In this document: one piece after another, positions 15,401-20,944 of the stretch
Position numbering within the stretch: the first letter of the stretch is position 1
Layout: each line of letters starts with the position of its first letter
DNA from: Eubacterium sp.
Lineage (GTDB): Bacteria > Bacillota > Clostridia > Lachnospirales > Lachnospiraceae
Length of the DNA: 20,944 nt
Direction: 5' to 3'
Assembly: GCA_024681495.1 (NCBI GenBank)
Contig: JAILAS010000051.1
Coordinates: 1 to 20,944, forward strand
The notes under the pieces: generated by a model
What the model saw: only the letters and a program-made list of their open reading frames with translations
Told to the model about the DNA's origin: nothing
The model's database searches: none
Program-made: the position numbers and the translations under genes

Positions 15401-15850
15401 CTGCCTCGTCGTGGGCGAGCTGCCGCCCATGTCCGAGATATCGCACCCCGCCTCGGCCAGCGCCATCTTTATCTTATCGTTCACGGTGACAATGACGTCG
15501 AGCGGCTCTGTCGATGCGTTCACGCCCTCCTTCATCATCTCCCGGTAATCCTCGGGTGTCATGACGTTTGAGAGGACGGCCATCTTCTGATGAATCACGT
15601 CCACATCCAGGTTCGACGCGCCGTTCATTATGTCCTGAGCGGAGTCCACATCCTTGAATAGGCCCTTAACCACGCCCGTGTTCTCCACGTTTCCGTGGTT
15701 CTCGTTGGTAAGAAACCCTCCGCCGAATATTCCCGAAGTCTTCGCCTCGCCGGACTCCCCGGTCTCCAGGCCTGCCGAAGAAACACCGGCGGCGCCGATG
15801 CCGTTATTGTTCTCAATTGCGTTTGGATTAATCTGCTGATCAACTCGCAT
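12488..15850 (-). CDS. Large repeat-rich protein with FliK-like C-terminal region, function unknown
   Basis: The 1120-residue protein has no signal peptide, no membrane helix and few cysteines. It carries at least ten degenerate copies of a motif of the type L-x3-G-x-P-[LV]-T-x2-N-L. Examples are VSNDISLTPENL (266-277), DEGRELNIKNL (344-354), KQGVSLETESL (419-429), HEGVNPLDTNI (641-651), VQQGAPLTMRNL (716-727) and EANDEPVTYYNL (857-868). A Gly/Gln-rich linker is near 511-540. The region about 970-1070 (IPVVVEGQSGTLHLQIVR ... GRVNITL) resembles the hook-length control domain of FliK. I recall similar clostridial proteins filed as DUF6240, but am not sure. The ATG at 15850 has GGGGAG; a longer frame upstream runs into a terminator and promoter region. 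Flagellin next to it and a sigma-28-like promoter suggest a flagellar role. Confidence 0.75.
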   Translation of the reverse strand: MRVDQQINPNAIENNNGIGAAGVSSAGLETGESGEAKTSGIFGGGFLTNENHGNVENTGVVKGLFKDVDSAQDIMNGASNLDVDVIHQKMAVLSNVMTPEDYREMMKEGVNASTEPLDVIVTVNDKIKMALAEAGCDISDMGGSSPTTRQMEAAGASSWQVNALENAFREADIPATDENLTEGEEAMKMAQSLEPLDEGAKKYIMENRMDPTIANLYKAQNSASATLMPQAQTIDFTQLEGQMQKVIDASNVSGNDNAMDMARWLVSNDISLTPENLEFLDELNTLTLPPDQVECAGEIAAAVADGKRPSDANLCGGVSLVQRAVDAMDVIDRATEADAAAVLDEGRELNIKNLREILEFGPTLPGTENTSGGSVPAWAQGIEGEAAAESANLVHIRQTRILTEIRIEMTVEANYTLLKQGVSLETESLFDLSDKLKAAEDAFFAQMLRGGDVEATDENIATYSETMEKVAGLPVLSAYALGARSFSQTTITTLTIDSQTILEETSIEGVMSTGGRAANSGEFGQGSGGDAGQGQQGNDRAATLADMSERAAEAMRRYETLWTAPRADMGDSIKKAFSNVDDILADLNMDVNPENERAVRILAYNSTEITVSSITHIKAADAQVQNLMRNMSPSMVVHLIHEGVNPLDTNIADLNEAIEAIKEEGGYDDDESMAEYLWKAERAGELTEDERATYIGVYRLFAQIEKSDSAVVGSLVQQGAPLTMRNLLTGIRSSRDKGMDFKVDDSFGSLEEISFEGTSILDQLEASFSGGGGFEEFVEDTAEYVRRQAEEARRMATPERVDLLLERGLGGMTGDEVLETMSEVPLNEETELAYANEELSRFYEAATSETEIIQLLEANDEPVTYYNLQAIRMMMSQRNRLFNDVSKYYDENGEVDFDAIKQELIDRMGEDAKAPEDMARAQEELARLAERASENVLPPDREVTSDNLRDLKLARTQIELTQKFARNEQYAIPVVVEGQSGTLHLQIVRADDSKGRVNITLENEILGKIAAEIADLGDRIEGLVATESEESTAFLREGEGVFREILEQSAFSGEKEVSMHFVTEGSLDLTAFESRELTHVLREAQSSETASEEYRTQTSVLYGISKAFVTSILRVGRSLT

Positions 15851-15928
15851 GAATAGTCTCCCCTCTATCCGCCGGTCCGGCGAAAATGCGGTAAGGCGGG
15901 CCAATAATCCGCCCTCGTATCGTTTTAA

Positions 15929-15949
15929 GAGCGTAGAGATGCTACGCTC
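15929..15949 (-). other. Hairpin at predicted 5' end of the large-protein mRNA
   Basis: A perfect 8-bp inverted repeat (GAGCGTAG / CTACGCTC, 5-base loop) starts almost exactly where transcription from the sigma-28-like promoter at 15957-15983 should begin. It could be a 5'-end stability hairpin. The T-run after it is too weak for a terminator. Confidence 0.45.
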
Positions 15950-15956
15950 AAGATTA

Positions 15957-15983
15957 ATTTCGACACGAAACGCGAAAAACTTA
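15957..15983 (-). promoter_or_regulatory. Sigma-28-like promoter of the large repeat-rich gene
   Basis: On the minus strand TAAG (15983-15980) is followed after 15 bases by GTCGAAAT (15964-15957), a weaker match to the flagellar consensus than the flagellin promoter but with the same spacing and a shared TTAAG/GTCGA framework. It lies about 107 bases upstream of the ATG at 15850. Confidence 0.45.
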
Positions 15984-15995
15984 ATCCCCATTCGT

Positions 15996-16088
15996 CGCCC
16001 GGCGCCTATCGGACCGCAAAAAACCCTCCTCACCGGTTCGCCCGGTGCCTATCGGACGCAAAAACCCTCCTCACCGGTTCGCCCGGCG
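15996..16088. repeat. Tandem duplication overlapping terminator
   Basis: Two near-identical units of 43 and 41 bases (15996-16038 and 16039-16079) lie head to tail, followed by the first 9 bases of a third (16080-16088). Each contains the 3' arm of the terminator, its T-run and a shared stretch with CCTATCGGAC. They differ by single-base changes and indels in the A-run. Confidence 0.9.
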
Positions 16089-16095
16089 GGAGGGT
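16060..16095 (-). terminator. Rho-independent terminator after the TPR-ATPase gene
   Basis: On the minus strand ACCCTCC (16095-16089) pairs with GGAGGGT (16070-16064), with an inner CCGG/CCGG stem, and is followed by a T-run (16064-16060). It lies 38 bases after the ATPase stop. The duplicated unit makes a second, weaker hairpin (CACCGG/CCGGTG, 16031-16047) followed by six T residues at 16023-16018. Confidence 0.85.
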
Positions 16096-16132
16096 AAAAA
16101 CAGTTCGTATAAATTGTACGGATTATGTTGGT

Positions 16133-17503
16133 TTACATAAAATCTTTCTCGCGAAGGATCACATTGTCCTCCTCGTCGTAACGCTTCGAGAATATCGAGC
16201 GCATGGCCTTGGTGACGCTGCCCTTCTCGGCCTTGTCCATGGCGGAATCGAGGATCTCCTTCACCTCGGGGAAAGTGGTAGCCTTCGTGCCGGAACGGAT
16301 ATTGCCGATCCTGTTGTAGAGCGCGAGCACTCCGAGCTCGTCGATGGTGTATCCGCACTCCAGAGCATAGGTCTTTCCGAATACCACCAGCTCATCGTTG
16401 GTGAATATGGGGATGCGGATTTTCTCGGTGAACATCGCCGAAAGGGTGTTATTCAGTCCGAGGAACCTGCGGACGCCTTCCTTTCCGTCCTCTACGACAA
16501 TGAGCAGGCCCTGATCGTCCTCCTCGAGAACGCGTGCGATGTCGGCCGCCTTCGTGGGAAGCAGCTTTCCCGCCTCCTCGATTATCATGTATCCGCCGGC
16601 CACCTTGCCGAGCACGTCCTCGACGTTGCGCTTATTCAGCGACTGGGCGTTTATCCTGCCCACCTTGGTGCTGCCGTGGGGATAGAGCTTCTGTGCTACC
16701 TTTATGAGCTTGGTGGCGAGCGTGGTCTTGCCGCAGCCCTTCTCGCCCTCGATTATGATGTTGCCGCGCTTCGACGATCCGGTCTTCGTGCGGCCTCTTA
16801 CGCCCTCGAGCACGCTGCAGATCTGCCTCTCCATGCCCGCAACGGGTATGAAGTATGAGAATATGGCGGACTGCTCCTCGTCCAGCGACATGATGGGCTC
16901 TCCGACGTCCTCCGCATCCTCGAGCTCTGCCATGGCCTGGAGCTCGATGGCGGCGCTAAGGTCGGGAACCTTCTTCGTGGCGCCCTTGAGCATGGCCTCG
17001 TCGACGGGCGCGCCCGCGTCGGCCACCTCGGTGTCGGACTCATAGGAATCCGATTCGTCCTCATCGGACTCCTCAGCAACGGTCTCCGGGGACTCCTCCA
17101 CGGCGGAATCGACTGACTCCTCGTCCTCTGCCCCACCGGATACTGTCTCTGCGCCGTCTGTCTCCGGCTCCCCTGCCGCTTCATCCGGTGCGGGCTCCTC
17201 ACCCTGACCCTCATCCACGGTCTCTTCTATATCCTCGGGCTCAGCGGGAGTCTCCGCGGCCTCGTCGGTTTCGACAGTTTCTTCGGTTTCGTCTTCTGCT
17301 TCCGCAGCCTCCACATCCTCTGCGGGATGTGAATACGCCTCGGCCAGCGACGTCGCGTACTCGTTCAGCTCGTCCTCAAGGGTGGGGACCGCAGCTGCAG
17401 CCGCGAGCGGAACTCCGGCGCTGGCGAACGCCTCGGCCGCCGACATCTCCTTGGCGGGGGCCTGCATGGCCTCCTCGGTAACCTCGTTTATGATGTCGTC
17501 CAC
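16133..17503 (-). CDS. P-loop ATPase part of amber-interrupted TPR-ATPase protein
   Basis: This 456-residue frame starts at a GTG with no visible ribosome site. It is in the same frame as the TPR gene upstream and separated from it only by one TAG and 21 sense codons. It has a Glu/Asp-rich, likely disordered region (about residues 61-160) followed by an ATPase domain. The Walker A is GEKGCGKTT (253-261), a Walker B-like strand is GGYMIIEEAG (303-312), and a further strand LLIVVEDG (333-340) follows. The C-terminal part has a helical lid-like region including FTNDELVVFGKTYALECGYTIDEL. The AAA-type fold is inferred. Lachnospiraceae homologues, as I recall them, join TPR, acidic linker and ATPase in one chain, so this is probably the second half of that protein and may not be translated alone. 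Confidence 0.75.
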   Translation of the reverse strand: MDDIINEVTEEAMQAPAKEMSAAEAFASAGVPLAAAAAVPTLEDELNEYATSLAEAYSHPAEDVEAAEAEDETEETVETDEAAETPAEPEDIEETVDEGQGEEPAPDEAAGEPETDGAETVSGGAEDEESVDSAVEESPETVAEESDEDESDSYESDTEVADAGAPVDEAMLKGATKKVPDLSAAIELQAMAELEDAEDVGEPIMSLDEEQSAIFSYFIPVAGMERQICSVLEGVRGRTKTGSSKRGNIIIEGEKGCGKTTLATKLIKVAQKLYPHGSTKVGRINAQSLNKRNVEDVLGKVAGGYMIIEEAGKLLPTKAADIARVLEEDDQGLLIVVEDGKEGVRRFLGLNNTLSAMFTEKIRIPIFTNDELVVFGKTYALECGYTIDELGVLALYNRIGNIRSGTKATTFPEVKEILDSAMDKAEKGSVTKAMRSIFSKRYDEEDNVILREKDFM

Positions 17504-17566
17504 CGCGCCGTCGAAATCGGCGTCGGTGCTGAGGATCTTAGCTGCCTCCTCGGCCTCCTTACGCTC

Positions 17567-17569
17567 CTA
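17567..17569 (-). other. In-frame amber codon splitting the TPR-ATPase gene
   Basis: The codons run GAG TAG GAG CGT: the upstream frame ends at TAG and continues in the same frame (ERKEAEEAAKILSTD) for 477 codons to TAA at 16133. A change from CAG would explain it. The sequence on both sides is the same Glu/Ala-rich helix, so the break falls within one continuous protein of 883 codons. No ribosome site restarts translation. It may be a nonsense mutation, a sequencing or assembly error, or readthrough. Confidence 0.9.
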
Positions 17570-18784
17570 CTCGCGCGCCGCCTCAGCCTCTTCCTGCTGC
17601 TTGGCGACATCCGCGATAGTGTCCATTATATCCTCGGATCGCGCGATGGCCACGGCCTTCGCGGACTCGAGCTTCCTTATGCGCGCGTTTTCCATGGTGG
17701 AACGCGCCGCCTCCTTGGTCTTCTCCCACTCGGCGAGCACATCGCCTATGGTGAGCTGCCCGGGGACCTGCTCTTCCACAGTCGGCCTCTCGGGAATGCT
17801 TATGCTCATCTGACCGCCGTCCTCGACGCCGATCATCTCACGGAAATTAATGTCCAGCGACGCATCAATGTCCTCCGCGGACTCGATGTTCATCTCCTCG
17901 CAGAGCTTTTCGTCGTCTTCCTTGGTGGGCTCGGGGATGGGGATGTTGTTATCCCTCGCCAGCTGGCGAATGCCCTCGAGCGTGGAGTCCACCTCTTCCT
18001 TCTCGGTAGCCTCCTTGATCTGCTGGATGTTTCTGGCGATCTCCTTCTGCAGATCGATGGTGTTTATCATCGTGGCGCTCTCATTGACCCTGGGGATGTA
18101 GACATCCTTATGGAGAATCTCGGCATACGCGCTCTCGTCTCCGGGCCTTACCTTGGTCACGCCGTCTCTCTTGAGCTTGAGCTCCTCGTATTTCTCCGCC
18201 TGAACGCCCTGAAGCGGCTCGTAGAGAACCTTCAACTCCAAAGCCTTCTCTACATAATAGCCCTCTCCGAAATAGAGGATGATCTTATCGCACAGGTCGA
18301 TGCAGTCCTGCGACCTGCCGGCCTTGTGGTACATGTATGCCAGCTCGTAGCTCCACTGCTCCGTGAACTCGGCCTCGCGGAGCTTCTCGAGGGATTCGAT
18401 CCGGGAATCCACGGACTCGCCGTTCATGCGCTTGATCTTATATTCGAGCTCATAGCGGCGGGAATCGTCGGGAGCGATTTCCACGTATTCGCGGAAGTAA
18501 GCCTCGGCATCCTCCCTGTGGGCCTGCCTGATCTCGAACTCGGTCAGCCAATAGACGCTGGTACGACCGATGGGAGCCCTGTCATAGGCGTCGAGAAGCA
18601 CCTCACGCGCCTCATCGTACCGGCCTGCCTTGCCCAGTATAATGCCAACGTGAGTAAGGGTAGATGCACTCTTTACCCGCTTCCAATTAATCTCTTCTAT
18701 TATCTCGGCTGCGTCCTTGTACTTACCTCTTCTCCCCAAATCCTTGATAGACTGCAGCTTCTCTCTGTATTCAGCCCTGTCCAA
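17567..18784 (-). CDS. TPR part of amber-interrupted TPR-ATPase protein
   Basis: The 405-residue frame begins at TTG (18784) with AGAGG about ten bases upstream and the first helix repeat almost at once. Helical TPR-like repeats cover about residues 10-200: DLGRRGKYKDAAEIIEEI, GIILGKAGRYDEAREVLLDA, a copy ending EYVEIAPDD, and MYHKAGRSQDCIDLCDKI. A coiled, charged middle follows, with LQKEIARNIQQIKEATEKEE, and then a Glu/Ala-rich end at the TAG. TPRs bind partner proteins; the target is unknown. It starts 40 bases after the aconitase-like gene with no terminator between, suggesting one transcript. If the TAG is read as stop, the product lacks the ATPase domain. Confidence 0.78.
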   Translation of the reverse strand: MDRAEYREKLQSIKDLGRRGKYKDAAEIIEEINWKRVKSASTLTHVGIILGKAGRYDEAREVLLDAYDRAPIGRTSVYWLTEFEIRQAHREDAEAYFREYVEIAPDDSRRYELEYKIKRMNGESVDSRIESLEKLREAEFTEQWSYELAYMYHKAGRSQDCIDLCDKIILYFGEGYYVEKALELKVLYEPLQGVQAEKYEELKLKRDGVTKVRPGDESAYAEILHKDVYIPRVNESATMINTIDLQKEIARNIQQIKEATEKEEVDSTLEGIRQLARDNNIPIPEPTKEDDEKLCEEMNIESAEDIDASLDINFREMIGVEDGGQMSISIPERPTVEEQVPGQLTIGDVLAEWEKTKEAARSTMENARIRKLESAKAVAIARSEDIMDTIADVAKQQEEAEAARE

Positions 18785-18824
18785 TTGTCCGTTACCTCTT
18801 TATCCCTGTCTCTCTCTGTTACAG

Positions 18825-20944
18825 TTATCCCCTGTAATAGTTTATCAGGCATCCCTTAAGTATGATCTCACGCTCGTCGTCGGTGAGGGATCCCAGCCTA
18901 AGCCCGATCTCCTGCGCGCCGGACGCGTTGACCCTATATGCCTTAATCTTTTCTGACTTCGCCCTGACCTCATCGGCAATGCCGGGGATGAAGATGTAGT
19001 CGTCCTTCCCGAAGGGAAGGTTCTTCTCATCGTCATCGGTGAGGAAGGGAAGCATGCCCCAGTTTATGAGGTTGGAGCGGTACCTCTTGGTCGCGTACTC
19101 GCAGGCGATGTTGGCCCAGCCGCCCAGTACCTTCTGGCAGGAGGCAGCCTGCTCTCTGGCAGAACCGTCTCCGGGCTTAACCGCGAAGATGGTGGAGCCT
19201 ACGCCCGTATTATCGAGGCTCGCGTCGGGGCAAACGCCCTGCACGGCCTTCATGACAGCCTCGAGCTCGGGAAGCGCCGCGATAACGTCACCGCCATTCT
19301 CTCTGGCGACTTCGCCCGCCTGAACCTCCTTGGCCTTTCCGACGTACTCGGGATCCTTACGCGAGAGCGTGAACTCCGCGAGGCCCAGGGGATTGGACCT
19401 GTAGGAGGAAGTCTCTCCGGAGGGAATCAGCTCATCCGTGGTGGTTACGGGATCGTGAATCTCACTAACCACCTTGACGAGGAGATTATCCGTAAGCGCC
19501 GGCATGGAGGGCCAATCCTTGATGTTGGGACCGAACTTGATCTCGACCGAAGGATCTGCCACGCCATGGCTGTCGAATACTCTGTTTGCATATATGGTGC
19601 TGTCGAAGAAGTACTTCGGCGCACTGTACTTAACGTCTACCTCGGTAGCGGGCGTGAGCCTGCCCTTGTTCGCTGCCGTAGCGGCGATGGACCTGGCGTC
19701 CATGAGTGCCACCGATGCAATCTGTCCGCTCTGGAGCTTCGAACCCTCTCTGTTGGGGAAGTTCCTGGTGGAGTGACGTATGGAAAGGTCTCCGTTCGAG
19801 GGGGTATCTCCCGCGCCGAAGCAGGGACCGCAGAATGCTGTCTTGAGGACGGCGCCCGTCTCCATGAGCTTGGCCGCCGTGCCGTTCTTGATAATCTCCA
19901 TATATACGGGCATGGATGCGGGATATACGCTCATGGTGAACGCCCCGTTTCCTACCGACTTGCCCTCGAGGATGTCCGCTGCCGCGCAGATGTTCTCGAA
20001 TCCGCCGCCGGCGCAGCCGGCAATGATGCCCTGCTCCACGTAGAGGCCACCGTCGCGAACCTTATCTCTCAGGGTGAAATTCACTCCCTCGCCCAGGCTC
20101 ACCTTCGCGCGCTTCTCGCACTCGGCCAGAACGTCGTCGAGGTTTTTATTAACCTCGGCAATCTCGTAGGTGTTGCTGGGGTGGAAGGGCATGGCGATCA
20201 TGGGACGGATGGTGGAAAGGTCGATCTTAACCGCGCCGTCGTAGTAAACCACGTCGCCGGGCTCGAGCGCCTTGAAGTCTCCGCCTCGTCCGTGAATCTC
20301 GTAGAATTCCTTAATCTTATCGTCAGTGCGCCAGATGGATGAAAGGCAGGTGGTCTCCGTGGTCATAACGTCCACGCCAATCCTGAAGTCCGCGCTGAGC
20401 GAGGAAACGCCCGGTCCTACGAACTCCATTACCTTATTGTTTACATAACCCTTATCGAACACGGCGCCAATGATGGCCAGCGCCACGTCCTGAGGACCCA
20501 CGCCGGGGACAGGCTCTCCCTCGAGGTATACACATACTACGTCGGGGCGCTTGATGTCATAGGTCTTACCGAGGAGCTGCTTAACGAGCTCAGGTCCGCC
20601 CTCTCCCATGGCCATGGTTCCCAGGGCACCGTAGCGGGTGTGGGAATCCGAGCCTAAGATCATGCGGCCGCCGCCGGCCAGCATCTCGCGGGCGAACTGG
20701 TGGATGACGGCCTGATGAGGAGGCACATACACTCCGCCGTACTTCTGGGCGCAGGTAAGGCCAAACATGTGGTCATCCTCGTTTATAGTGCCGCCAACGG
20801 CGCAAAGACTGTTGTGGCAGTTCGTCAGAACGTAGGGAACCGGGAACTTCTCCAGGCCCGACGCCCTGGCCGTCTGAATGATACCTACAAATGTGATGTC
20901 GTGCGACGTGAGTACGTCGAACTTGATTCGAAGATTATCGGCGT
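18825..20944 (-). CDS. Aconitase-superfamily hydratase (YbhJ-like), 5' end cut by window edge
   Basis: The frame is open to the right window edge; about 705 residues are visible, lacking perhaps the first 50-60. Aconitase hallmarks include LTNCHNSL, the GSDSHTRYG motif, IIAGCAGGG, AFCGPCFGAGD (C-x2-C), and STRNFPNREGSK, which matches the active-site Arg-containing loop. The single Cys plus C-x2-C fit ligation of a [4Fe-4S] cluster. A C-terminal swivel-like domain ends KGCLINYYRG. The protein would dehydrate and rehydrate a hydroxy-acid in the cytoplasm; the overall style resembles the uncharacterised YbhJ group rather than AcnA/AcnB, so the substrate is not assigned. The stop is followed by the TPR-ATPase gene after 40 bases. 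No frameshift is seen. Confidence 0.9.
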   Translation of the reverse strand, partial: ADNLRIKFDVLTSHDITFVGIIQTARASGLEKFPVPYVLTNCHNSLCAVGGTINEDDHMFGLTCAQKYGGVYVPPHQAVIHQFAREMLAGGGRMILGSDSHTRYGALGTMAMGEGGPELVKQLLGKTYDIKRPDVVCVYLEGEPVPGVGPQDVALAIIGAVFDKGYVNNKVMEFVGPGVSSLSADFRIGVDVMTTETTCLSSIWRTDDKIKEFYEIHGRGGDFKALEPGDVVYYDGAVKIDLSTIRPMIAMPFHPSNTYEIAEVNKNLDDVLAECEKRAKVSLGEGVNFTLRDKVRDGGLYVEQGIIAGCAGGGFENICAAADILEGKSVGNGAFTMSVYPASMPVYMEIIKNGTAAKLMETGAVLKTAFCGPCFGAGDTPSNGDLSIRHSTRNFPNREGSKLQSGQIASVALMDARSIAATAANKGRLTPATEVDVKYSAPKYFFDSTIYANRVFDSHGVADPSVEIKFGPNIKDWPSMPALTDNLLVKVVSEIHDPVTTTDELIPSGETSSYRSNPLGLAEFTLSRKDPEYVGKAKEVQAGEVARENGGDVIAALPELEAVMKAVQGVCPDASLDNTGVGSTIFAVKPGDGSAREQAASCQKVLGGWANIACEYATKRYRSNLINWGMLPFLTDDDEKNLPFGKDDYIFIPGIADEVRAKSEKIKAYRVNASGAQEIGLRLGSLTDDEREIILKGCLINYYRG

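Noticed and set aside
15851..16033. 61-codon N-terminal extension of the large repeat-rich protein
   Set aside because: It would cover the promoter, hairpin and part of the duplicated terminator; the ATG at 15850 has a good ribosome site.
19455..20342. Plus-strand frame of 295 codons opposite the aconitase-like gene
   Set aside because: Antisense shadow of a clear aconitase-superfamily gene.

Overview
The window is most likely from a motile member of the Clostridia, probably Lachnospiraceae-like. This rests on gene content and is an inference: a Gram-positive style Flp/Tad pilus operon without a secretin, a DUF5702-type gene, an Flp1-type pilin, a DUF6382-FHA gene, and a long TPR-acidic-ATPase protein. 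The DNA is GC-rich for that group and every convincing gene lies on the minus strand, so the window reads from right to left.

Right part (about 12.4-20.9 kb). A 5'-truncated aconitase-superfamily hydratase is followed after 40 bases by a TPR / acidic linker / P-loop ATPase gene. That gene is broken by one in-frame amber codon at 17567-17569 and ends at a terminator that has been tandemly duplicated. Next comes a 1120-residue uncharacterised protein with about ten degenerate repeats and a C-terminal region recalling the hook-length control protein FliK. It sits behind a sigma-28-like promoter and ends 15 bases before a second sigma-28-like promoter, which should drive flagellin. The flagellin leader carries GGA motifs that could bind CsrA. 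FliS, the flagellin chaperone, follows, then an intrinsic terminator.

Left part (1-10.1 kb). A nearly complete Tad pilus locus runs in the order: prepilin peptidase (A24), structured leader, TadZ/CpaE-like, CpaF/TadA ATPase, TadB, TadC, Flp1 pilin, DUF5702 protein, TadE-like protein with two Cys/His modules, second A24 prepilin peptidase, second TadE-like protein, and a DUF6382-FHA protein cut by the window edge. Most junctions overlap or are separated by tens of bases, indicating one operon. CpaF would power assembly, TadB/TadC form the membrane platform, the A24 peptidases mature Flp and pseudopilins, TadE-like proteins are minor pilins, and TadZ and the FHA protein probably localise or regulate the machine.

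Unusual points are the amber-interrupted ATPase gene, the repeat-rich FliK-like protein, the Ig-like insertion in TadC, the Cys/His modules in TadE, the degenerate P-loop of TadZ, two prepilin peptidases, and several intergenic hairpins. No rRNA, tRNA, CRISPR array or insertion sequence was seen. No gene-free stretch exceeds 300 bases; the longest (15851-16132) holds the duplicated terminator and a promoter.
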